From Nitzschia sp. pyKryTriq1 (lineage: Eukaryota; Bacillariophyta; Bacillariophyceae; Bacillariales; Bacillariaceae): a DNA stretch of 64,000 nucleotides. The translations under genes were made by a program, and so were the position numbers. Positions 32,579-40,925 of the stretch are shown here, piece by piece. A model generated the notes under the pieces. It worked only from the letters and a program-made list of their open reading frames with translations. It had not been told where the DNA came from and searched no databases. How positions within the stretch are numbered: the stretch's first letter is position 1; each line of letters starts with the position of its first letter. Location of the stretch: assembly GCA_956465555.1 (NCBI GenBank), contig OY101116.1:3472001-3536000 (forward strand), written 5' to 3'.

Positions 32579-33889
32579 ATGTCCCGCCAAATAAACCAAC
32601 CCATCAATCAAGTGCGCTTGACAAATGTTGCCGTGGTGCGAATGAACAGAGGTGGCAAGCGCTTTGAAATCGCCTGCTATCGAAACAAGGTAGTCGACTA
32701 CCGCCAAGGTTTAGAGACCGATTTGTCCGAGGTCTTACAGACGGAACGCGTGTTTACCAATGTCAGCAAAGGGGAATTCGCCAAAGCAAAAGATCTGCAG
32801 AAGATCTTCGGCACCAGAGACGAGGAAGAAATTGCCCGAATGATTCTCTCCAAGGGACAATTACAGGTATCAGACAAGGAGAGAAGCCAACAACTAGAAA
32901 AGACCAATGCACAGATTGCAGAATGGATCAGCAAAAATTGTGTACAGCCTAGTACGGACCGGCCATACACGATTACGCAGATTCGACATGCCATGCAGCA
33001 GGCGAACTTTTCAGTTCATCCAACGAAACCTTTGAAACGACAATATTTGGACTGTGTCAAATTGTTGCAGGACGTCATTCCCATTGAACGAGCCAAGATG
33101 GAATTGTTGCTCCTGATTCCGATTGACGAAGACTCTGTCACTCTGGTAGAATCTACCATGAAGGAAAATGGGGTGGAATGGTCGCTCGAGACGACGAGCA
33201 GTCATCACCAGTACAAGCTAGTCGTCGACCCAAGCTTCTATCGCGTGCTAAATGAAGTCATTCAAGATATATCGGAGGCTCATATTGAAATTGTCACACA
33301 AGTAGTCACAACACAAGGGGATGTTCAGCTAGAGACGGAACTGGCTCAAGGGGACGCGGCTGCCACGATAGCCCGGGATCCCGCCTTGCAAGGCCTAGTG
33401 AATGCCACAGCTGCACTCCAAGTTGATAGCGACCACGAAGCTAGCGACCACGAAGAAGTTACGGGCGCCGAGGAGGCGGAGGAAGAAGAACAAGATATTG
33501 ATACTAACGCGAACCGGCGGAAACAGCAAAAGAAGAACAAAAGAAAGAATCAAAAGAATCAACGGCGGGAAGATTCTGATGTCGCTCCTGCAATCCACAC
33601 AGATCATAATGATGATGATTCGCCGGCCTCGGTGATAACCACCCCTGCCAGTCCAGCAACACAAAGTTCTACCAATGATACCAATGTGTCCTCGTCAAGA
33701 CAGAGTTGCAACACTTGTGGTGGTAGCTTCGATACACCAGCTGCATACCGCTCTCATTTCAAGAGTGATTGGCACCGATTCAATCAAAAGCTGAAATTGA
33801 AAGGGGCTGCACCAATCAGTGAACAAGAATTCTTGCTGTGCGATTCAGACAACCTATTTGGCGGAATTAGTGGTGATACTATTTTGTAA
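32579..33889 (+). CDS. SBDS: SBDS ribosome maturation factor with C-terminal C2H2 zinc finger
   Basis: Single exon, 436 residues from [20 protein letters not shown], which aligns with human SBDS ([20 protein letters not shown]). SBDS works with the GTPase EFL1 to release eIF6 from the 60S subunit. Visible core: [73 protein letters not shown] and [15 protein letters not shown]. Human SBDS ends near 250 residues; here an acidic and Lys-rich linker (residues about 280-370) is followed by a U1-type zinc finger with C377, C380, H393, H399 ([20 protein letters not shown]). Similar tails are known in some plant and protist SBDS proteins and recall ribosome-assembly fingers such as Rei1. The upstream frame is not used because homology starts at this ATG. 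Confidence 0.93.
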   Translation: [436 protein letters not shown]

Positions 33890-35245
33890 TCTGCAATTTT
33901 CAGGACGAGTTTTCGTAAACCCTCCCTGAGCAGCTAACAAGTTTTGATTACAGAATCGCAAGACGGGGGGCACGCCAGTGGGTGGCATAATATGCAACTC
34001 ATGTCAAACCTGCTTCCGGCTGACCTGACTACTATGTTCCTACGTGGACGACGGATAACAATGGCGAACGGGTACTCTACTCTAGAGCTAGTTTAGAGAC
34101 ACAAACCTACTCGTAATAGGCGATGTCAGCGTCAGTTCGGTACTCCATAATCGTTCTAATACGCTGCTCGCAGTAGTCATCTTGCTATGCGACGACTCCC
34201 CATCTACGATCGTCGTACGTCGCGATCTACTGAATGTTACACTCGTGCCCACTTTGATCTTCATCATCACTTTCCTCGGCGCCTTCCAAAACGGGAGCGT
34301 TCCACTCATCGCTTGGAAGATGCGAGCAGGACACCGCTCCATGCAGCCCATTCGTCGGGGTCTCATACTGAGCAGGAAGTAGTGGCATTTCCATTCGAAA
34401 ATCCCGCTGCTAGCCATTTGCCATACATTACCAAGGCGACCGGTCCCCCAGAGTGCCAAGGACAGAGCTTCCGTAGTAGGAATCAGTTCATATCTGCCTT
34501 GTTCCACTTTGTATTGCCGGGATGTGCGGTGGGAAGATGTGTGACTTTCTCACTTCCATTTTGTTCTTTCCCGCGTATTGTGCTGTACGTCACACGATTG
34601 ATCCAATGGACTCTAAGAATTGGGGCGCCCAATCTCGGTCAGCGAAATCGTCATTCCCCATACCGGTATGCCCCTGGCCATCTGTTTGGAAAAATGTAGC
34701 GTGATGAGAGTCCGTTGATGGTATCGTATTAGGTTGTTGTTGGTACTGGTATTGTTGCAATGGCGTTGCGTCCTTTCTTTTTAGGATTTGTGCGAGATTT
34801 GTCGGAAGCAGCCGGCGGGTGATGTTTGCCGGATTCCATTTTCGCCTGGTCGACGTCCGTTTTTCCGGAATTTGATCGTGGCAGCACCCCCCGCGTTGGT
34901 TGTGTCGAACTACTGTAGCAGGTGGTACCAGTACTGGTACCGGTAGACGACTCCTCCTCTCCCACTGTACCGGTACTACCGGTACTATTTTAGAGAGAGG
35001 GTAGTAGCATCACAACCCAAAAGACGCACGCACAAGCAGAACTGAGAACTATTATCACCGCGGAGGAGAGCGGAGACGCATTTTTAGCTTTTTGTAGGTA
35101 CAGGGGTACAACAGCGCCCATACTTGAACTGTACAGTACCGGTGGCAGAAGGAACTCGAACGGACGGACATCAGCCCTCACCGCTGCGTAATTCTCATTA
35201 ATCATCGTTTCGTTTCAATTCGTACAATACAATAGAAGGTGCACA
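33890..35245. other. 1.36-kb spacer with no supported gene
   Basis: Frames of 139 residues (minus, 34507-34088) and 171 residues (plus, 34187-34699) overlap each other on opposite strands; neither has recognisable domains. A 79-codon minus frame at 34965-34729 (GKTDVDQAKMESGKHHPPAA) is Lys/Ser-rich and remains possible but unsupported. GTACTGGTACC and ACCGGTACT words are dense at 34740-34750, 34920-34990 and 35100-35140. A GATA-finger-like relic is listed separately. Confidence 0.4.
33954..34028 (+). other. Possible relic of a GATA-type zinc finger
   Basis: Directly after a TTTTGATTACAG acceptor-like site, the frame reads NRKTGGTPVGGIICNSCQTC then FRLT and a stop. This resembles the second half of a GATA finger (T-P-x...G-x-x-x-C-N-x-C). 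The first C-x2-C half is not found upstream, so this would be a fragment or a chance match. Confidence 0.25.
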
Positions 35246-36925
35246 ATGTTAGGATTTGGCCAATCATTTTCAAAGTACGATGTGCTGGTAGCACCACCCA
35301 GTCCAGGCCTGTCTACGGAGTACTCTTTAACCAAACACCAGGATCATGTGGGTAACCAGCGCTTTCAGGTCCTCTTGAATATGAATCAGGAGTCCTACAG
35401 GAACTCCCAAAAGCGAGGTGCCGTTGATGAATGCAACCAGACAGTGGACACACTCGTTGATACCGTTTGCAACCAGGTGGTTCCACGGGGACGCTTTCTT
35501 GTGTCCAGCAGCTTCGTCGTGGGAAATGCAATGCCCACTCTCCAGTGGAACCCAATGGACGATCAAGTGGTAAAAGACCTGCTCCACAAGGTCTTGAAAT
35601 CCACAGAACCTATGGCGAACACAGTGCTGAGTAGCAGTAGTAGTTGCGATGGAAATACGTGCTCATCCATTGCGGCGGCAGCTGCGTCCGTGAAGTTCAG
35701 TTTGGAGAATAACGAAGCTTTGGATGTTGAGCCTGCGCGTGCCTTTCCACCGCCTCTTGGTCAACAAAGGAACGACGATGGACAGAAACGCCGGCGTCGA
35801 TCGTCGTTGCTGCGGCGATCGAATTCAGAAAGCATGGTGGGGCTGATGCTTGACAATCGAAAAAAGCTCAATCACGATGCTATCGGTCTCCGGGGTAGGA
35901 CGCAGGAAGAACCTACCTCGTGGAAGTCAGCATCATCGGTCGGTGAGTTAAACCGAATGGATGTGGTTTTGTCGCCAGCCCGCGATGCATTGGATCCTTC
36001 CTGTATGAGTGTAGGAAACAATCGACTACACATCCTCATTGTCATGAAGTCAGGATTATTCAGAGGTGGGTCCATTGATCAGCAAGAAAAAATTTTGGAC
36101 GAGACTGTTGAAACTGTGTACACATTTTGGAAGGGACGCTTCCTAGTTGAAATGCAAGGGTGTTACGAGGAGTTGCCAAAGGGGGAAGCACGCGAGGCAA
36201 TGCGGATAATTCTAGCTGGTAAAACGAAAGATGAAGGAAAATCCCCGCACGCGGCGAGACGTCAACGACATTCAGATCCAGTGGGAGGAGCCGCTAGCTT
36301 TGGATTATTCAACACATTTGCAGGAAATTTCGATGGACCTGCCGTAGTGAGATCCAGCCTTCCAGCATCGTACGCAGCCAGTTTACCATCAACATTGATG
36401 GAAGATGCCCGCAAGAATCAAAACCTAGCCCTGGAAAATCTCAAGAAACAACAGACGCGCAATCAAAATGCAAACCGGCTGAAAGAAACTCTGGGAGTCA
36501 CAACGACGAAATCTTACAATTCTCAGCAGAATACCAGTGCGGAGCTACCTCTCTTTCCCATCGGCGGCATGATGCAGCCTTCCTTATTGGGCACGGGAAG
36601 TGGCGGTAACAACAATTTTGGACCAATGAATGGCGGATTTTCTTCTTCCCATCGGACAGGATCAAGCCGGAGTTCATTTAGACCTCGTGAATCCACCGTC
36701 TTCAGCAAAGTTGATCCGAGCGTCATGGAACAGTTGGTGGCATCACTAGATGACGCGGATTGTAATGACGACATGGACGATCCATTACCCCTCTCCAATC
36801 CAAGTTCATTTGGAAATCAGTTCAATGGTGGAGCACCGGGTAGCGGGTATTACTCAAATAACGGCAACGGTGATCGGCACAACAACGGCCAGAACAGTCG
36901 TGGCGGTATGAATAGTTGGTTGTAG
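35246..36925 (+). CDS. Diatom DUF6824-type protein with two domain copies
   Basis: Single exon, 559 residues. Two segments resemble the stramenopile DUF6824 module, which follows the pattern N-R-F...Y...K...V...I...G-R-F-L...W-x-x-x-x. The first, about residues 25-120, contains HVGNQRFQVLLNMNQESYRN and VVPRGRFLVSS. The second, about 255-325, contains NNRLHILIVMKSGLFRGGSI, TVYTFWKGRFLVEMQGCYEE and LPKGEAREAMRIILAGK. Between them is a basic Ser-rich patch (GQKRRRRSSLLRRSNSESMV-like, near residue 175) that could act as a nuclear signal; the C-terminal third is Asn/Gly/Ser-rich and low in complexity. The module's role is unknown. Similar proteins are numerous in diatoms. Confidence 0.68.
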   Translation: MLGFGQSFSKYDVLVAPPSPGLSTEYSLTKHQDHVGNQRFQVLLNMNQESYRNSQKRGAVDECNQTVDTLVDTVCNQVVPRGRFLVSSSFVVGNAMPTLQWNPMDDQVVKDLLHKVLKSTEPMANTVLSSSSSCDGNTCSSIAAAAASVKFSLENNEALDVEPARAFPPPLGQQRNDDGQKRRRRSSLLRRSNSESMVGLMLDNRKKLNHDAIGLRGRTQEEPTSWKSASSVGELNRMDVVLSPARDALDPSCMSVGNNRLHILIVMKSGLFRGGSIDQQEKILDETVETVYTFWKGRFLVEMQGCYEELPKGEAREAMRIILAGKTKDEGKSPHAARRQRHSDPVGGAASFGLFNTFAGNFDGPAVVRSSLPASYAASLPSTLMEDARKNQNLALENLKKQQTRNQNANRLKETLGVTTTKSYNSQQNTSAELPLFPIGGMMQPSLLGTGSGGNNNFGPMNGGFSSSHRTGSSRSSFRPRESTVFSKVDPSVMEQLVASLDDADCNDDMDDPLPLSNPSSFGNQFNGGAPGSGYYSNNGNGDRHNNGQNSRGGMNSWL

Positions 36926-37547
36926 TTGGAAGGGGAAAGGGATCGCCGCATCTTTTGACTGTGGTGGGTGGTCCTCAACAAGCGCTTAGAATATCAGAAA
37001 GACTTGGATGCTTGGCCGAGGACGTAAATAGAGTGAACGCTAGAAACTACGACGAGCCCAAGAATCTGAGATTGTTGGGCTTCCATGCGGCAACTCCTTT
37101 GGCTTCTAATTTCCTTGCGTGCTGCTTCAACAAAAAGTATAGAATCTTAGTTCCTGTCACAGTATCATTGATTGATTATTCATTCGTCTTCTTGACTGCC
37201 TATTGGCGATAGACAGGCCTACCGGTACTCTAGAGTAGAGTGGTACAAGTGCCGGTAGTAGCCCTGTGGACCTTCGCGGGTGGCGCAATGCCACTCTGAG
37301 TCCTGTTCGAGTCGTGAACGAAAAGCAGCCCAAGGCCCGCCGAGCGAGTGTGGCGGGACGCGCAATTCGCAATTGTTCCGATGACCGCAAACCGCGAGGA
37401 CAATATCACAAGACACAATGACTGACGACACAATAATACTACGAGGTACGGTACAGGTATTATTACAAGCCTGCTCCCAACTCACAATTACGAAATTTTT
37501 CGGGTGTTCCTTTACCTGACGTGAGACAAGGCTTGTTACACGTCTAA
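36926..37547. other. Spacer, no gene supported
   Basis: One CCTACCGGTACTC cluster at about 37216-37230 and a GGTACGGTACAGGTA cluster at 37443-37460. A 98-codon plus frame at 36916-37212 is not credible: it overlaps the upstream stop region and has no domain. Confidence 0.4.
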
Positions 37548-38759
37548 ATGAAAGCGAGGAATTCCCGTGGGAGCAGGTCGATCAAGCTCGCTTTCCTGGT
37601 GATTTTGATCGCCTTCTTGGCTTTTGTCAAAGAACAGCGAAGTATACCGTCTTTGAATTATGCCAAACGGTCCGCATCACGTCCAGTTTCGGGTCAATCC
37701 ACGGCTATAGCTCAGTACAATAGATCCCCTCCCTTTCGAATGCTGCTGGGCATTTTCTCCATGGATTCTACAAAAGAACGAAAACGCCGAGTCCTGATCC
37801 AAAACACGTTTCTGTCGTTCCCCAAATATATGGATCGATACAACGTGACGACGGTGCCGCTTCGATACACACGTGTTTGTTCTTTGAACGAGTTCTTGGG
37901 AGGTGGGGATATGCCTCAACGGGAGGAATGCCAGCTACTCTACACCTTCGTTTTGGGGGCTGCAAACAAGAACGATCCAAAGGCTTCGACGGAGTACTTG
38001 AATTTAGAGGACGGCCGTCCCATGACAATCGATGCTTCCATGATCCCCAATTCGGAATCCGATTTGACATATCTGAATATAATTGAGAACATGAATGAAG
38101 GAAAATCCCAAACCTGGTTCAAGTACGCGTCATCCCAGATCCCAGATGACGCACAGATTGATTTGATTGCGAAGGTCGACTCGGACTGCTTGGTTTACCC
38201 CACAAAGATTTTATCCGAAATTGAACGAATTCGCCTGGCCATGGATATACCATATCCATTGCACAATATTTATGGGGGATCGCGTCAAAGGGGTAAGGAC
38301 GTTTCTTACATGCAAGGGGGCTTTTACTTCATGTCGAAGGATGTGGCACGGTACATCACATCGGACAAATGCGATCGAGATCGCATAATCGAAGAGTATA
38401 AACCAGATTACAAAAATCAGAGAGCCGAGGACGTTGAAATGAGTCGTTTTGTCCGTTCGTATCCAGAGCATGTCTACGAGGTAGAGATTCCAAGGCAAAA
38501 CGCGTACGCTCATGAATCAAAATATAAGGATACCACCAATTTCCGAGACAACTGGAAATGGTATATTGCCACAATAGTTGCCAGAGACAGAGTAACCAAA
38601 GTCCAGAGAAAGGCCAACAGTAGTTGCCCAACCGACGAGGCTTTCGACGAAGGAAAGACATTAATTGAGCAAGATCTTGTTCGGATGCATAATCGATACG
38701 ACTCACTTAGAAAAGCGATAAGGAAACGGTGTGACGCGAAGGATAGGAGTCCACCATAG
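37548..38759 (+). CDS. GT31-like beta-1,3-glycosyltransferase, type II membrane protein
   Basis: Single exon, 403 residues. A short basic N-terminus precedes one membrane helix (SIKLAFLVILIAFLAFVKEQ, residues about 11-30), the layout of Golgi glycosyltransferases. The catalytic part follows the galactosyltransferase GT31 order: FRMLLGIFSMDSTKERKRRV (F-x-G-x-x-S....R-R), then DLTYLNIIENMNEGKSQTWF (the E-N..x-G-K-T region), the metal-binding AKVDSDCLVYP with the D-x-D motif DSD, and SYMQGGFYFMSKDVARYI (x-G-G-x-Y-x-x-S). It would transfer a hexose to glycans of the secretory pathway. An in-frame stop lies just before the ATG, so the start is firm. Confidence 0.82.
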   Translation: MKARNSRGSRSIKLAFLVILIAFLAFVKEQRSIPSLNYAKRSASRPVSGQSTAIAQYNRSPPFRMLLGIFSMDSTKERKRRVLIQNTFLSFPKYMDRYNVTTVPLRYTRVCSLNEFLGGGDMPQREECQLLYTFVLGAANKNDPKASTEYLNLEDGRPMTIDASMIPNSESDLTYLNIIENMNEGKSQTWFKYASSQIPDDAQIDLIAKVDSDCLVYPTKILSEIERIRLAMDIPYPLHNIYGGSRQRGKDVSYMQGGFYFMSKDVARYITSDKCDRDRIIEEYKPDYKNQRAEDVEMSRFVRSYPEHVYEVEIPRQNAYAHESKYKDTTNFRDNWKWYIATIVARDRVTKVQRKANSSCPTDEAFDEGKTLIEQDLVRMHNRYDSLRKAIRKRCDAKDRSPP

Positions 38760-39028
38760 TAACGATGGAAAACAATACTATAATACTTTAATAAAAAAGC
38801 TACGCTATATAGTATAGAGAGAGTATAGTAGGCCTGCTGGTGGGTCGCCTGGCGGTCTACTGTACGAGTACATACGTACTAAACGAGAGTACACTACGGC
38901 GCCGGGCCTGTCATGGCGGGCATACATACCTGGAACATCCAAGGATCGAGCGATCACGCGCGCTCCACCTTCCTCCACTGAACTCAAAAGCGCGTTAAAT
39001 CGAAACCGCGGTGTCTGCTTCTCAGCGT
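38760..39028. other. 3' flank of the GT31-like gene
   Basis: AT-rich terminator-like region to about 38820, then GTAC-rich words (CTGTACGAGTACATACGTAC at 38860-38880). No gene. Confidence 0.4.
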
Positions 39029-39216
39029 GGCCCACGGTTCTTGGCCTGGCCCACGGTTCTTGGCCTATTCTTGGCCCAGGCCAAGATATCTTGGCCTGGG
39101 CCAAGAATTCTTGGCCTAGAGCCCCCCTTCTCTGTGCTTCCCCCCCCATTTTTTAAAAAAATCTGTTGGTCATTCGGACCAGAGAACCATATGGTTCTCT
39201 GATTCGGACCAACAGA
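39029..39216. repeat. Cluster of tandem and palindromic TTGGCC repeats
   Basis: Three structures sit side by side. A 19-bp unit, TGGCCCACGGTTCTTGGCC, is repeated at 39029-39047 and 39048-39066. A perfect 42-bp palindrome occupies 39067-39108, centred on GATATC, each arm carrying CTTGGCCCAGGCCAAG. A nested palindrome at 39162-39216 has inner arms AGAGAACCATATGGTTCTCT (39181-39200) and outer arms TCTGTTGG (39162-39169) and CCAACAGA (39209-39216). Confidence 0.8.
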
Positions 39217-39235
39217 GCATACGTGCATATCTAAT

Positions 39236-39946
39236 TTGTTACAAGCCCCATCGATATCGGCGGTGTCGGCCAAGGCGACGGTCGAAGAAATCAAAGCATC
39301 GCTTGGACCAAACAAATTCAAACAGCTCAAACGACTCACCAAAGACTTTGCTGAAAGTAGTCTCTCCCCTGAGGGCTATGTCGATCAATCCGCAGCCCTG
39401 TTCGATCGGGGCTATGCTGATCCAGACTTTTGGTCCTTCTTACCGTCGCTGTTGGAATCCTGCCCGAATTCCCAAGCTTCTGAACATGCCCTGCAATACA
39501 TGAACAGCGTCCGGCGACAACAATTTGCGGAAAAGAAACCGGCGGCCACGCGACCCAATCTTGCCGTCGCTGGCACTTCATCATGGGGTGGAAGTGGCCC
39601 TGCTATCAGCAGGGTCGCGCAACCCCCCACTGTGAGGTCGTCGCCAGCAACTAGGACCAACACCTTCCCTGCCATGCCTGCCCGCCTAGCTCCTGCTGTA
39701 ATGGGTTCCAAGAAGAAGATGGGGTGGTACCGGAGCCGCTACTGTGGTCCGAGCCAAGGCCTCACCAGGGTCCGTGGCAGTGGCAGCCGCCAATCAAGGC
39801 CCACAGGGAGGGAGTGCGACGAAATTCATGGCCAAGCAAAGCAAGCAACAGGCGGCGGCCAATCAGAACAACCCAACGGAGGCAACAGTCAAAAGAAAAA
39901 GAAACAAAAGGATGAGCTTCGCGCTGTTGCGTTTGGAGGGAAGTAG
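39236..39946 (+). pseudogene. 5'-truncated fragment of a zinc-finger protein (ZNF598/Hel2-like C-terminus)
   Basis: An open frame without an ATG begins after the palindromic cluster and gives VSAKATVEEIKASLGPNKFK, QLKRLTKDFAESSLSPEGYV, DQSAALFDRGYADPDFWSFL and PSLLESCPNSQASEHALQYM. I recall this helical domain as the C-terminal part of ZNF598/Hel2-type ubiquitin ligases, but this is from memory. The RING and finger part expected upstream is missing. The reading frame also appears shifted: between about 39722 and 39890 the natural-looking sequence (VVRAKASPGSVAVAAANQGP, FMAKQSKQQAAANQNNP) lies one frame over from the ORF that ends KKKQKDELRAVAFGGK. The first slip coincides with the GGGG at 39720-39723. 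Broken host-gene copy is the best reading; a second-frame end through an unrecognised intron is possible. Confidence 0.5.
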
Positions 39947-40212
39947 GTGATCGACTGCTAGTGGCGAGAGTCGTGTCTGAGATGTCCGCGTTCTTGTAGT
40001 AGACTACTACGGAGTAGATTACTATTCAAAATACGACCCTTCGTTGTTGTTTTTCCTTACTAACAACCACTAATGTGTACGATGTTCGTCGGGACTTTAT
40101 ACTACCGGGTACGCATACGTACTGAGAAGAAAGAGATCGTAGCGACTAAAAACCTCTAATGGAGACATTTTTACGGCTTCAAAAACTGAGCATATCTCTA
40201 CGAACCAATCAT

Positions 40213-40925
40213 TTAAAAGACGGCTTCGTCTCCGTCGCCTCCATCACTCTCATCATCACTGGCGTAATAGTTTGTCGTGTAATCGGCGACCTCTTCTTCA
40301 TCTTCCTCCTCGATTTCTGCTGTGTCACTGAGTTCCCCCTCCTCTCCTTCCTCCCCAGTTGCTTTCTTTCGTTGCTCCTCCGCTGCCAGTTCTTCCAGCG
40401 TCAACGCTCGCTTCGGAGTCCCATCCTCGCCTAATTCACCAACTTTGTGAGAAGAAGCCAAGGGCAAAGCAACAAGCTTGTCAGGCAAAAGTTCTTCGGG
40501 AAGGTACCGCGGATCGGCAGTCTTGCCGATGCTCTCCGCTACATGGACATCTGGTTCCAAAGGGCGCGGACGTTTGTTGTATCGGACCAGGTCAACTTCT
40601 TGCGACGGTCGGACATAGAAAGGAGAATCCTGGAAGCGATGATGCATTTCGCGGCTCTTGTTGATCAGATAAATGTTGGGAGCCGTGGCTCGTTTGGATG
40701 AGGGACTGAGCTGGTTGCAACGACGAAGGCGTTGGATCATGACCCTTCTGGCCGCTCGAATGCCATTCAAAATCCGGGAATAGTAGAGGCTTGGTAATGT
40801 CTTGCAAGCTGCGCAGATTCCCGGCATCTAGACCAGCTTCTTGAGCTGATCGCTGCAACAAGAGCCGTGCTCCCGAGGGCGGAGCTCGCCCCCCCACGGC
40901 CGCGGCCTCTACCTCTGCCTGACAT
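40213..40925 (-). pseudogene. RNA polymerase III subunit RPC7/Rpc31-like gene with two frameshifts
   Basis: RPC7 (yeast Rpc31) belongs to the Pol III initiation subcomplex. The minus strand from ATG 40925 begins MSGRGRGRGRGG, typical of the family, then leaves frame at a run of seven G (complement of C-run 40889-40895). One frame over, PPSGARLLLQRSAQEAGLDA, GNLRSLQDITKPLLFPDFEW and HSSGQ follows, with the conserved ITKP..LFPD block. A second slip near 40750, at a GGG, moves to the frame ending at 40213: NIYLINKSREMHHRFQDSPF, YVRPSQEVDLVRYNKRPRP and the very acidic end EEEDEEEVADYTTNYYASDD...DEAVF characteristic of the family. Both slips equal one extra G in a G-run, so either the copy is decaying or the assembly has homopolymer errors; in the latter case the gene is intact at about 237 residues. 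Confidence 0.62.

Noticed and set aside
34088-34699. Overlapping frames of 139 (minus) and 171 (plus) codons
   Set aside because: They lie on opposite strands of the same DNA, lack recognisable domains, and show no splice or start context.
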